From positions 1-64,000 of the forward strand of contig PANA01000001.1 of assembly GCA_002708265.1 (NCBI GenBank): a stretch of DNA of 64,000 bases. Reading direction: 5' to 3'. The stretch is from Legionellales bacterium. GTDB taxonomy: Bacteria; Pseudomonadota; Gammaproteobacteria; Berkiellales; Berkiellaceae. How positions within the stretch are numbered: the stretch's first letter is position 1; every line of letters starts with the position of its first letter. This document shows, piece after piece, positions 9,070 to 20,740 of this stretch. Below the pieces are notes generated by a model that searched no databases, was not told the DNA's origin, and was given only the letters and a program-made list of their open reading frames with translations. The position numbers and the translations under genes were made by a program.

Positions 9070-10440
9070 ATGCGCATCGTCGTTTTGGGCGCTGGCCAAG
9101 TCGGAAGCACTCTAGCGGAGCTTCTGGTTGCTGAAGAGCATGATGTTACCGTTGTCGATCAAGATCCTCAACGTTTAACCGAGCTGCAATCACATATGGA
9201 CATTCAGACGTTTTGTGGGAGCGCCTCGCATCCGAGCGTACTTCTGGATGCTGGCGTTAATGATGCAGACATGCTGATTGCCGTCACCAATTCTGATGAA
9301 GTGAACATGATTGCTTGTCAGGTTGCTTATTCCCTGTACCGTACTCCACAAAAGATTGCCCGAGTCCGAGCGATGCCTTACCTACAGGCCAAAGGGTTGT
9401 TTCAAAATGATGCGCTTCCCATTGATGTAATTATCAGCCCGGAGCAATTGGTTTGCGATGATATTCGAGCACTGATCGAGTATCCAGATGCTCTGCAAGT
9501 CATGACGTTTGCCGATGATCGTGTTTTTGGTTTGGGTATTACATTACAAGCTGACTCTTTGGCGCAAAACAAGCACCCTTTAGATCTGCCAATTGTCGCA
9601 CGTGGCGATGGTCAAGTTGCCCTAATTTGGCGCGAAGACCGCTATATTGTTCCTCGAGGAGATGACTTTCGCCTACAGGAAAATGACAACGTCTACATAG
9701 TCACCACTCGTCCACTACTCCAAGATTTTATGAATTATTTTCGCCCAGTAACCTCTGACTACGAGCGGGTAATCATCGCTGGTGGGGGCAACATTGGCTC
9801 ACGCTTGGCACAAGCTTTGCAAGCAAATTTTCATGTCAAAATAATTGATCACTCCCCTGAACATACAGACAGCCTTGCTAGCACCTTAACCGATGCGATT
9901 GTATTGTTAGGTGAGGCCTCCGATCGTGACCTATTATTGAATGAAAGCATTGAAAAGACTGATGTTTTTTGTGCCGTCACCAATGCTGAAGAAGTAAATA
10001 TTATGAGCGCCATGTTGGCTAAAAGCCTAGGCGCGCACAAAGTAATGGCCCTGGTAAACAACCCATCCTACTTAGAACTGATGGCCAATCAGGAAATTGA
10101 TACCCTGATTTCACCAAGACACGCCACCGTTAGCTCTATTTTGACGTATATTCGTCGTGGAGATGTTGTCAAAGCACAAGCTTTAACCCAAGGTGCCGAG
10201 GCCATTGAAGCAATCGCACATGGTGAGCTTTCAAGTTCGAAAATTGTAGGACGACGCGTATCCGACATAGATTGGCCCACGGGTGTTCACTTAGCGGCGA
10301 TTATTCGTCGTTCAGAGACACTGTTTGATATTAGCCAGCAGGCGATAAAGGCTTCCGATCATTTGATCTTATTTATTGCAGACAAAGCTCAGATTAGCGA
10401 AACGGAACGTCTCTTCCAGGTCGGAATCACCTACATATAA
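9070..10440 (+). CDS. trkA: Trk potassium uptake regulatory subunit TrkA
   Basis: Cytoplasmic NAD(H)/nucleotide-binding gating subunit of the Trk K+ uptake system. It has two tandem RCK units, as expected for 456 aa: the first opens with VVLGAGQVGSTLAELL, the second near residue 234 with IIAGGGNIGSRLAQAL. Each Rossmann lobe is followed by a TrkA-C lobe (about 145-220 and 370-456). trkH follows after 9 bp, so channel and regulator form one operon. In Pseudomonas-like genomes trkA follows fmt-rsmB; here rsmB is absent and three small membrane ORFs intervene. Confidence 0.95.
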   Translation: MRIVVLGAGQVGSTLAELLVAEEHDVTVVDQDPQRLTELQSHMDIQTFCGSASHPSVLLDAGVNDADMLIAVTNSDEVNMIACQVAYSLYRTPQKIARVRAMPYLQAKGLFQNDALPIDVIISPEQLVCDDIRALIEYPDALQVMTFADDRVFGLGITLQADSLAQNKHPLDLPIVARGDGQVALIWREDRYIVPRGDDFRLQENDNVYIVTTRPLLQDFMNYFRPVTSDYERVIIAGGGNIGSRLAQALQANFHVKIIDHSPEHTDSLASTLTDAIVLLGEASDRDLLLNESIEKTDVFCAVTNAEEVNIMSAMLAKSLGAHKVMALVNNPSYLELMANQEIDTLISPRHATVSSILTYIRRGDVVKAQALTQGAEAIEAIAHGELSSSKIVGRRVSDIDWPTGVHLAAIIRRSETLFDISQQAIKASDHLILFIADKAQISETERLFQVGITYI

Positions 10441-10449
10441 GGAACTTTT

Positions 10450-11877
10450 ATGCTGTTTCGGGTGCTGGGAATGCTGTTGGGGATTTTTAGCTTAACGCTA
10501 CTCCCCCCTATTTTTGTCGATTTTTTGTACGCGGAACACAATAGCCATCCTTTTTGGGTCGCTTTTTTTATTACCGCTATTTTGGGGTTATCTATCTGGT
10601 TTCCCTTTCGCCGAGCTGAAAATGAACTCAGAATTAGAGATGGTTTTCTTATCGTGGTCCTGTTTTGGTGCGTTTTAGCGATCTTTGGTGCCATTCCTTT
10701 TCTTGTCAGTCAAACGCCAGAAATGACATTAACGGATGCTATTTTTGAATCTGTCTCTGGAATCACAACAACAGGTGCCACAGTCCTGGTTGGCTTAGAT
10801 GAGCTCCCTCACTCTATTTTGTATTATCGACAACAGCTTCAACTTTTGGGCGCCTTGGGAATCATTATTTTGGCTGTAGCTATTTTACCTATGTTAGGCG
10901 TGGGGGGAATGCAGCTGTTTAAGGTAGAGACCACTGGCCCTCTAAAAGATAACAAGCTAACCCCTCGGATAGCTGAGACGGCGAAAGGACTGTGGGCGGT
11001 TTACCTCATTTTAACAGCGGCTTGTATTATTAGTTATGCCCTGGCGGGGATGTCCCCTTTTGATGCCATTTGCTATGGCTTTAGCACGATGGCAACTGGT
11101 GGCTTTGCGCCTCACGATCAAAGTTTGGGGCAGTTTCCTAATCCTAACTTGAAGCTCATCGCTATCGTTTTTATGCTCATCAGCTCGATTAGCTTCCCCC
11201 TACACTTTGTTGCGATTCGCCGCAGAAAACTGCTTCATTACTTCCAGGACAGTGAGTTAAAAGCCTTTTTAAGCATCATTTTAGTAAGCTGTTTACTCGT
11301 ATTTTTAAGCCTTTTCTTCTCTAACGAGGCCCATAGTTATTTAGCTGCGGCTTTTCATGTGGTCAGCTTTTCAACCACGACCGGGCTTGTCGTTGGCGAC
11401 TATTATTTACTGCCTGCCATGAGTCCTTTTTTACTTTTATTATTAGGGATTGTTGGTGGTTGTGCCGGATCAACAACAGGTGGAATCAAAGTTATTCGAC
11501 TTATTTTGCTGCAAAAACAAGGGCTTCGAGAGATAAAGCGTCTTATCCACCCCCAGGGCAAATTTATGATTCAGTTTCAGCATCAGCCAGTACCCACTAA
11601 AATCATTGAAGCTATTTGGGGCTTTTTAGCCGTATATGTCGGGTTATTTGCATTATTTTTGCTCCTCATTTTATTGGTTGAAGATGACTTTGTTACAGCC
11701 TATACCGTCGTCATTGCCTGTTTTTCGAATATTGGCCCGGCTTTGGGCGCTGCTGCTGAAAACTATGCGGGGCTACATGATTTTGCAAAATGGGTCTTAA
11801 GCTTTGCAATGTTGGTTGGCCGTTTGGAAATGTTTACGGTTTTAGTCCTCTTGTCACCAGTGTTCTGGCGTCACTAG
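10450..11877 (+). CDS. trkH: Trk potassium transporter membrane subunit TrkH
   Basis: Ion-conducting inner-membrane subunit that works with TrkA. Four P-loop-like repeats typical of the family are visible: SGITTTGATV (about 103), STMATGGFAPHD (about 213), SFSTTTGLVVGD (about 310) and CFSNIGPALG (about 424). The remaining sequence is about ten hydrophobic helices. The length of 475 aa is close to the usual 480-485. The start ATG has AAGGAA upstream. It is the last gene of the trk unit; 49 bp separate it from glyQ. Confidence 0.95.
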   Translation: MLFRVLGMLLGIFSLTLLPPIFVDFLYAEHNSHPFWVAFFITAILGLSIWFPFRRAENELRIRDGFLIVVLFWCVLAIFGAIPFLVSQTPEMTLTDAIFESVSGITTTGATVLVGLDELPHSILYYRQQLQLLGALGIIILAVAILPMLGVGGMQLFKVETTGPLKDNKLTPRIAETAKGLWAVYLILTAACIISYALAGMSPFDAICYGFSTMATGGFAPHDQSLGQFPNPNLKLIAIVFMLISSISFPLHFVAIRRRKLLHYFQDSELKAFLSIILVSCLLVFLSLFFSNEAHSYLAAAFHVVSFSTTTGLVVGDYYLLPAMSPFLLLLLGIVGGCAGSTTGGIKVIRLILLQKQGLREIKRLIHPQGKFMIQFQHQPVPTKIIEAIWGFLAVYVGLFALFLLLILLVEDDFVTAYTVVIACFSNIGPALGAAAENYAGLHDFAKWVLSFAMLVGRLEMFTVLVLLSPVFWRH

Positions 11878-11926
11878 CTCACATTTGATATAAAAAGAGC
11901 CTTACTTTATTGAACGAGAGGCCCTC

Positions 11927-12826
11927 ATGTCTGCTATTCGAGATGTCCAAGGCTTAATTGACTGTCTAAGCCGTTATTGGGCGCAACACGGCTGCGTCTT
12001 GCTACACCCTTTGGATATTGAGGTAGGCGCCGGGACCTTTCATCCAGCCACTTTTATTCGTGCTATTGGGCCAGAACCTTGGAAGGCAGCATATGTACAG
12101 CCTTCACGGCGTCCCACCGATGGGCGCTATGGTGAAAACCCTAACCGACTTCAGCAGCACCACCAATATCAAGTGGTTTTAAAGCCCTCTCCCCCTGACC
12201 TGCAAGCATTATATTTAGGCTCCCTAAAGGCGCTGGGGCTAGACCTGGAACAAAACGATATTCGTTTTGTGGAGGACAACTGGGAATCTCCAACTCTTGG
12301 TGCTTGGGGCCTGGGCTGGGAAGTTTGGCTGAACGGTATGGAAGCGACGCAGTTTACCTACTTTCAGCAGGTGGGTGGATTACCTTGTAAGCCTGTGATG
12401 GGCGAGCTGACCTACGGTATTGAGCGCTTGGCCATGCCGCTTTTGGGTGTTCATGATGTTTATGATTTAATCTGGTGCCACACCCCCGAGGGTCCTGTCA
12501 CTTATCGTGATATTTTTCACCAAAATGAAGTGGAAATTTCAACTTACAACTTTGAACATGCTGATGTCCCTTCTTTACATCAGATGTTCGATGCTCATGA
12601 AGCTGCGGCTAAGTTATTAGTGGAAAAAAACCTGCCCTTACCGGCGTATGAGCGCGTATTAAATGCATCGCACACCTTCAACTTGCTGGATGCCCGCGGG
12701 GCTATCTCGGTTACCGAGCGACAAAGATTTATATTACGGGTCAGGACATTGGCCCAGGTGGTGGCGGAGAACTACTACGCAGCGCGTGAGCGCTTAGGTT
12801 TTCCCCTTTTAAATGAGGCAAAATAG
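11927..12826 (+). CDS. glyQ: Glycyl-tRNA synthetase alpha subunit
   Basis: Class II catalytic subunit of the alpha2beta2 glycyl-tRNA synthetase, which charges tRNAGly with glycine in the cytoplasm. The sequence is a close match to the family throughout: residues 10-20 ([11 protein letters not shown]), the Gly-rich [27 protein letters not shown] and the ERLAMPL motif near residue 168. The 299 aa length is normal. It is followed after 2 bp by glyS, as in most gammaproteobacteria. The ribosome binding site is GAGAGG. Confidence 0.96.
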   Translation: MSAIRDVQGLIDCLSRYWAQHGCVLLHPLDIEVGAGTFHPATFIRAIGPEPWKAAYVQPSRRPTDGRYGENPNRLQQHHQYQVVLKPSPPDLQALYLGSLKALGLDLEQNDIRFVEDNWESPTLGAWGLGWEVWLNGMEATQFTYFQQVGGLPCKPVMGELTYGIERLAMPLLGVHDVYDLIWCHTPEGPVTYRDIFHQNEVEISTYNFEHADVPSLHQMFDAHEAAAKLLVEKNLPLPAYERVLNASHTFNLLDARGAISVTERQRFILRVRTLAQVVAENYYAARERLGFPLLNEAK

Positions 12827-12828
12827 TC

Positions 12829-14889
12829 ATGACATCACAGAATTTATTGATAGAGTGCATCACAGAAGAGCTGCCTCCAGGCCAGATAGTCCCCCTTAGT
12901 GAAGCCCTTTGTAGTGCAGTGACCGCCTTACTAGAGCGTCATCAAATTCCTTTTTCTGGTGCTCGCCCTATAGGGGCACCACGACATCTCGGTGTACTTG
13001 TTGAGAATTGTGGCAGTGAACAACCTCCACAGCAGCAGCTCTTGAAAGGACCTGCAATTAAGGCCGCCAAAACACCAGATGGTCAGTGGACACCAGCGGC
13101 TAAAGGGTTTGCTCAAAAATGTGGCTGCTCACCTGATGAACTTCAGGAAATAGCGGGCAAACTGGCCTTTAACAAAACGCAACCATCTCAGTCTCTATCC
13201 GCGGTTTTACAAGCAGGTTTAACCACTATTTTTGATGGTCTTCCCGTAACAAAGCGAATGCGTTGGTCCGATCTGCCTTATACCTTTGCTCGTCCTGTTC
13301 ATGGGCTCGTTGTGCTGCATGGCAGCACCGTGTTGTCTGAAGTCAGTTTGTATGGTCACCAGGCATCCAATCAAACCATTGGCCACCGCTTTTGGCATCC
13401 TGCACCTGTCACACTTGAAAATGCCACCTCTTATGAAGAAGCACTTTTAGAGGCAGGGGTTATTGTTAACTTTAAAAAACGACGAAATGAAATCGAAAAA
13501 TCCCTTAAAAACAAGGCTAAAAGCTTAAATCTGCTCCTTAATATCGATCAGAAACTGCTTGATGAAGTGACAAACCTTGTCGAATGGCCTCAAGTTCTTG
13601 CGGCAACTTTTGATGCTAAATTTTTATCACTTCCCGCTGAAGTGCCAATCATTGCCATGCAAGCTCATCAGCGTTATTTCCCTTTATTTAAGGATGATTC
13701 TAGCTTATCCAACCAATTTTTAGTCGTCAGCAATTCGCGCACAAGTGATGTTAAAAACATTATCGATGGTAACGAAAGAGTTGTTCGAGCACGACTTCAC
13801 GACGCGGATTTTTTCTTTAAAGTAGATCAAAAAACCTCTCTAGAAAGTCGTTTGACGACTTTAGACCGTGTTGTGTTTCAGCACAAATTAGGCAGCATGG
13901 GTGAAAAAACCCGACGTTTAGCACAATTAACGCCGATCATTGCCAAACAAATCGGTGCTGATCCTGATTTAGCACAGCGTGCTGCTAGCCTTTGCAAAGC
14001 AGATTTAGTTACGCAAATGGTGGGAGAGTTTCCTGAGCTTCAAGGCTTTATGGGTGGACAATACGCCTCTTTAGCCGGGGAAAATGCTGTGGTCGCTGAA
14101 GCGATTGAAAGTCATTACAAACCTGCTTTTGCTAAAGATGTTCTTCCTCCTTCGTTAGAAGCTTGTGCCGTTTCTTTGGCTGACAAGGTCGATACTCTGG
14201 TGGGCATTTTTGGCATTGGCATGAAGCCCACAGGAAACAAAGATCCTTTTGCGCTACGACGTCAAATGCTAGGGTTGCTCAGAATTTGTGTTGAGAATCA
14301 ACTGGATATTGATTTTGAAACGTTAATCGAAAAAGCTTTTTCCTTATACGAAGTGTCCCTTGCAGACGCCTCAAAAGCTGAACTTTTAACGTTCGCGAAG
14401 CAACGCTTTTTAGCTTGGTACTCGGATCAAGGTGTTGGACCACAAGTCGTCAATTCTGTTTTAGCGACGGGAGTCAGTGAACCCTATGATATCGGTCGTC
14501 GAATAGAAGCTATCCAAGCCTTCATTCAACTACCTCAAGCGCCTGCACTTTCTGCCGCGAACAAACGGGTATCAAACTTGCTGCAAAAAAGTGCAGAGGG
14601 TGAAAATGTATCAGCCATTCAACCTGAGCATTTGGTTGAAGCGCCTGAAAAAGCCCTTTTCGAGAGCATTGTGGCGCTGCAAAAAACAACTGCGCCGCTG
14701 GTAACAGAAAAGAATTACACGCAAGTTCTAAAGTCTTTAGCTGAAATTGAACCTATGGTCGATGAGTTTTTTGAACAAGTGATGGTCATGGTGGATGACG
14801 CACAATTAAGAAGTAATCGTTTAGGTTTGCTCAACAGCCTCAGAGCACTCTTTTTGCAAGTAGCCGACATATCAGAGCTCAGTGTATGA
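12829..14889 (+). CDS. glyS: Glycyl-tRNA synthetase beta subunit
   Basis: tRNA-binding partner of GlyQ. The N-terminus (LLIECITEELPP) is the family hallmark; GAPRHLGVLV and GHRFWHP follow. The central HD-like region includes KADLVTQMVGEFPELQGFMGGQYA (split here from residue about 389) and the GNKDPFALRRQ motif near residue 467. The C-terminal anticodon-binding-like domain ends at residue 686. Length is normal (about 690). It overlaps the next gene, gmhB, by 4 bp (ATGA), indicating translational coupling. Confidence 0.96.
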   Translation: MTSQNLLIECITEELPPGQIVPLSEALCSAVTALLERHQIPFSGARPIGAPRHLGVLVENCGSEQPPQQQLLKGPAIKAAKTPDGQWTPAAKGFAQKCGCSPDELQEIAGKLAFNKTQPSQSLSAVLQAGLTTIFDGLPVTKRMRWSDLPYTFARPVHGLVVLHGSTVLSEVSLYGHQASNQTIGHRFWHPAPVTLENATSYEEALLEAGVIVNFKKRRNEIEKSLKNKAKSLNLLLNIDQKLLDEVTNLVEWPQVLAATFDAKFLSLPAEVPIIAMQAHQRYFPLFKDDSSLSNQFLVVSNSRTSDVKNIIDGNERVVRARLHDADFFFKVDQKTSLESRLTTLDRVVFQHKLGSMGEKTRRLAQLTPIIAKQIGADPDLAQRAASLCKADLVTQMVGEFPELQGFMGGQYASLAGENAVVAEAIESHYKPAFAKDVLPPSLEACAVSLADKVDTLVGIFGIGMKPTGNKDPFALRRQMLGLLRICVENQLDIDFETLIEKAFSLYEVSLADASKAELLTFAKQRFLAWYSDQGVGPQVVNSVLATGVSEPYDIGRRIEAIQAFIQLPQAPALSAANKRVSNLLQKSAEGENVSAIQPEHLVEAPEKALFESIVALQKTTAPLVTEKNYTQVLKSLAEIEPMVDEFFEQVMVMVDDAQLRSNRLGLLNSLRALFLQVADISELSV

Positions 14890-15428
14890 AAAAGCCCTTA
14901 CACCTCATCCTGGACAGGGATGGGGTGATTAATGAGGACTCTGATAACTATATCCGCTCCCCTGAAGAGTGGATTCCGATTCCCGGCGCCCTTGAAGCCA
15001 TTTCAGCACTGACAAAGGCTGGCTATATAATCAGTGTTGCCACCAATCAATCTGGCATTGGGCGGGAATATTACTCTCTGGAGACATTAGCGGCCATCCA
15101 TGAAAAAATGCACCGATTAGTAGAAGGGGCTGGCGGAAAAATTGACCAAGTTGTTTTTTGCTCTCATTTACCTACTGATAACTGTCGATGCCGCAAGCCA
15201 CTTCCTGGCTTATTGGAGCAGCTGAGTCGTGATTATAATGTGCCTTTGCAACATACCCCTCTCATTGGCGACAGTCTTCGAGATCTCCAAGCTGCCCAAA
15301 GCGTTGGTTGCCACCCTATACTGGTATTAACAGGCAAGGGTCGAAAGACATTAGAGAAGAATGCTCTTCTTGGTGTTCCAGTTTACGATGATTTAGCACA
15401 AGCAACCAGGGCCCTGCTCGCCGACTAG
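14886..15428 (+). CDS. gmhB: D-glycero-D-manno-heptose 1,7-bisphosphate 7-phosphatase
   Basis: HAD-superfamily phosphatase of ADP-heptose synthesis for the LPS inner core. Motif I is LDRDGVIN (8-15); motif II is ATNQSGIGR (about 53). The zinc-binding loop CSHLPTDNCRCRKP (about 96-110) distinguishes GmhB from other HAD enzymes. Motif IV is LIGDSLRDLQAA (about 137). Length 180 aa is typical. It lies between glyS and plsC, the arrangement also found next to gyrB in Pseudomonas. Its presence implies heptose-containing LPS. Confidence 0.93.
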   Translation: MKKPLHLILDRDGVINEDSDNYIRSPEEWIPIPGALEAISALTKAGYIISVATNQSGIGREYYSLETLAAIHEKMHRLVEGAGGKIDQVVFCSHLPTDNCRCRKPLPGLLEQLSRDYNVPLQHTPLIGDSLRDLQAAQSVGCHPILVLTGKGRKTLEKNALLGVPVYDDLAQATRALLAD

Positions 15429-15437
15429 GGAGCAACA

Positions 15438-18598
<3,161 letters not shown>

Positions 18599-18704
18599 CT
18601 AATGGTGTTATTTTACCATTAAACCCCTTTAACCAGTACTGTTTTAAAGATTTATCCACAGAATTTAGAGCACCATATGATTATGATGTGCCCTGTGTAG
18701 ATGA

Positions 18705-18720
18705 TGTTCCACGTGGAACA
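18705..18720. promoter_or_regulatory. parS site 1
   Basis: Perfect 16-bp palindrome TGTTCCACGTGGAACA, the ParB-binding centromere sequence of Pseudomonas-type chromosomes. It lies in the gyrB-recF spacer. Confidence 0.93.
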
Positions 18721-18743
18721 TCCCACTTGTGTCATCCTAGCAA

Positions 18744-18759
18744 TGTTCCACGTGGAACA
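18744..18759. promoter_or_regulatory. parS site 2
   Basis: The same perfect 16-bp palindrome, here extended to 20 bp (18742-18761, AATG...CATT). It starts 39 bp after parS site 1. Confidence 0.93.
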
Positions 18760-18786
18760 TTGAACATGTTTCCTAAGAGCGACAAC

Positions 18787-18802
18787 TGTTCCACGTGGAA
18801 CA
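18787..18802. promoter_or_regulatory. parS site 3
   Basis: Perfect 16-bp parS palindrome starting 43 bp after site 2, in the same spacer. Confidence 0.93.
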
Positions 18803-19012
18803 TTTATAAAACTTAATGCGCAATTTTTGCTGTGGATAATGCCATCACCTCTAGATAAACAAGCCCTGCAACTTAAACACCTATCGGCGACATTCAATGA
18901 TTTTTGCTGTCATTTCCAAGCATTTTGTCAACGTTGCGACCACTTCAACAACAAAATTCAGAGGAAATATTATTGTAGCTGTGGATAACTTTGTGAATAG
19001 GTATGTGGGTAA

Positions 19013-20098
19013 TTACGCTGTTTCAAGCAAAAGTTCTTTCACTGTAAACAAGTTATCTACTTCTGGGTTAATATGTTTCTGCCATAGGTTCCATGTTCCT
19101 TTATCTATGCTCGTTAAGAACACTTGTGAAGGAAGTTCGGATAGTATTTGTAAAATTAAGGCCTGGTTGTCATCATCCAGTTCTGCACTTAAGTCATCAA
19201 TTAAGAATAAAGGCCACTCTCCAGATTCTTCAAACAAGATTTCTCCCTGAGCAACATACATTAAAAAAACAAAGCGTTTCAGCTGTCCTCTGGAGAAGAG
19301 TGCTTTTGCCGGCATGCCATCCACAATTACTTTTATGTCTGCTCGGTGCGGCCCAGTTTGGGTAAAACCACGACTAACATCACGATAAGTCCCCTTCTCT
19401 AATGCTTCTAACAGAGTTTCTTCTTCGGGCCAGCCTTGCTCATAACGCAGCTCAAGCTGCTCTACCTGGAACCACCTGCGCGCCAGTGTGGATAACTTTG
19501 TGCAAAACTTATTTACATAAACCTTATGGAGGAGTGAAAGTTTCTCGCCCAAGCTTGCAACCATATGATTCCATTGGGTTATTGTTGTCAAATCCTTTGA
19601 TTGCAATACTTTGTTGCGTTGCTTAATTGCCTGGTGATAAGAACGCCAGATCTCTAAAAATGATTGTTCCACGTGGAACAATCCCCAGTCTATCCTCTCC
19701 CTTCTGTTAGAAGGATCTCCTACCAGCAAGTCAAAGCTATCAGAGTTAACAACCATACAAGGAAGCAATTCAGCAAGGGACTTAATAGACGACTGTTTCT
19801 CACCATTTAGATGTATTGAAGTCGAACGTGAAGTTTTCTCTAAGCCCAGACGATATGATGAACCATCAAAAGATTTAAGCTCTGCAAACACTGAAAACGC
19901 TTCTTTGTTCTTTTGAAGCAAGTGTCTAGTTTGTCGTGTTCTGAACGAATGCCCACAGGATAGAGCGTATATTCCTTCTAAAACAGAGGTTTTGCCTGCC
20001 CCATTCTTGCCACAAATTATGTTCATTCTTTTGGAGCACTGCAGCGAAAAGGATGACAAAGCACGTAAGTTGTTAAGCTTTAGCTGTAGCAAATGCAT
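19013..20098 (-). CDS. recF: DNA replication and repair protein RecF
   Basis: SMC/ABC-type ATPase that loads RecA at gaps in damaged DNA together with RecO and RecR. Walker A is GKNGAGKTS (about 31-39), the ABC signature is SRGQLKR near residue 270, and Walker B is LFLIDDLSAELD near residue 305. Length 361 aa is normal. ATG 20098 is chosen because GAGG precedes it at good spacing and the product then begins like RecF (MHLLQLKLNNLR); an upstream in-frame TTG at 20128 would translate a parS site. A further parS lies inside the coding region and is read as Phe-His-Val-Glu. A peptide deformylase gene separates it from dnaN, where relatives have the two adjacent. Confidence 0.95.
   Translation of the reverse strand: MHLLQLKLNNLRALSSFSLQCSKRMNIICGKNGAGKTSVLEGIYALSCGHSFRTRQTRHLLQKNKEAFSVFAELKSFDGSSYRLGLEKTSRSTSIHLNGEKQSSIKSLAELLPCMVVNSDSFDLLVGDPSNRRERIDWGLFHVEQSFLEIWRSYHQAIKQRNKVLQSKDLTTITQWNHMVASLGEKLSLLHKVYVNKFCTKLSTLARRWFQVEQLELRYEQGWPEEETLLEALEKGTYRDVSRGFTQTGPHRADIKVIVDGMPAKALFSRGQLKRFVFLMYVAQGEILFEESGEWPLFLIDDLSAELDDDNQALILQILSELPSQVFLTSIDKGTWNLWQKHINPEVDNLFTVKELLLETA
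19665..19680. promoter_or_regulatory. parS site 4, inside recF
   Basis: Perfect 16-bp parS palindrome within the recF coding sequence. On the coding strand it supplies the codons for Leu-Phe-His-Val-Glu-Gln, so the binding site is accommodated in the protein. Confidence 0.92.
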
Positions 20099-20111
20099 GA
20101 CCAACCTCAAA

Positions 20112-20127
20112 TGTTCCACGTGGAACA
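20112..20127. promoter_or_regulatory. parS site 5, recF leader
   Basis: Perfect 16-bp parS palindrome 13 bp upstream of the chosen recF ATG. It overlaps the frame of an alternative TTG start, which argues for the downstream ATG. Confidence 0.92.
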
Positions 20128-20157
20128 ATTATTGTATCATGCGTCTGATATGAAAGA

Positions 20158-20173
20158 TGTTCCACGTGGAACA
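20158..20173. promoter_or_regulatory. parS site 6, between recF and the second def
   Basis: Perfect 16-bp parS palindrome, starting 46 bp from site 5, in the 124-bp spacer between the second deformylase gene and recF. Confidence 0.93.
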
Positions 20174-20222
20174 TTTGGTGCAAAACAACAAAGACTAGAT
20201 GGATAATCAGCAGCGAAAAGGG

Positions 20223-20738
20223 TTATGTCTTTTTCAGGAGCTTTTTAATCTTCTTATCGATTTTTTCGCGTCTAAATCGTGGGAGCAAATCAAGATAGAG
20301 CTTTCCATTCAGGTGGTCAATTTCGTGCTGAAGGCATTTAGCTAAAAAATCAGCGCTTTCTATCACGATCTTCTCGCCTTTTTCATTTAACGCTTCCACT
20401 TTTACCCATTCTGCCCTTTTTACTGCCGCATCGATAAAGCTAGGATACACAGACATGCAACCTTCACGATAATGGGTATGGCCTTTTGACTCTATGATTA
20501 TAGGGTTTACGAGACATCGAGGCTCATTTTTCTGGGGTGAAACATCAATAACTGTTATCGCTAAAGGTGACTCAAAATTCATTTGAGTTGAAGCCAAGCC
20601 ACAACAATCTTTCGTGTTATAGAGTGTCTCAAACATATCAGCAATCATTTTCTGAACATAACTGTCGTTAATGTCACTTACAAAATCACCACATTTTTTA
20701 AGGCGAATATCTGGATAGTTTAAAATATCAATCATCAT
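20223..20738 (-). CDS. Second peptide deformylase, between dnaN and recF
   Basis: A 171-residue member of the peptide deformylase family. Motif I is CCGLASTQ (45-52), differing from GxGLAAxQ at two places. Motif II is EGCMS (92-96), and motif III is the canonical HEIDH (138-142). All metal ligands and the catalytic Glu are present, so it is likely active on formyl-methionyl peptides. The tail is very lysine-rich. It starts 2 bp after the dnaN stop, so it is translationally coupled to the dnaA-dnaN transcript. This position is unusual: dnaN and recF are normally neighbours. ATG 20738 is used; ATG 20735 is equally possible. Confidence 0.9.
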   Translation of the reverse strand: MMIDILNYPDIRLKKCGDFVSDINDSYVQKMIADMFETLYNTKDCCGLASTQMNFESPLAITVIDVSPQKNEPRCLVNPIIIESKGHTHYREGCMSVYPSFIDAAVKRAEWVKVEALNEKGEKIVIESADFLAKCLQHEIDHLNGKLYLDLLPRFRREKIDKKIKKLLKKT

Positions 20739-20740
20739 GA

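Noticed and set aside
18652-18897. An 81-codon minus-strand frame in the gyrB-recF spacer
   Set aside because: Its translation consists largely of parS repeats read as protein, so it is a by-product of the binding sites.
19013-20128. A longer recF starting at TTG 20128
   Set aside because: The extra ten residues are the translated parS, and the ATG at 20098 has a better ribosome site and family-like start.
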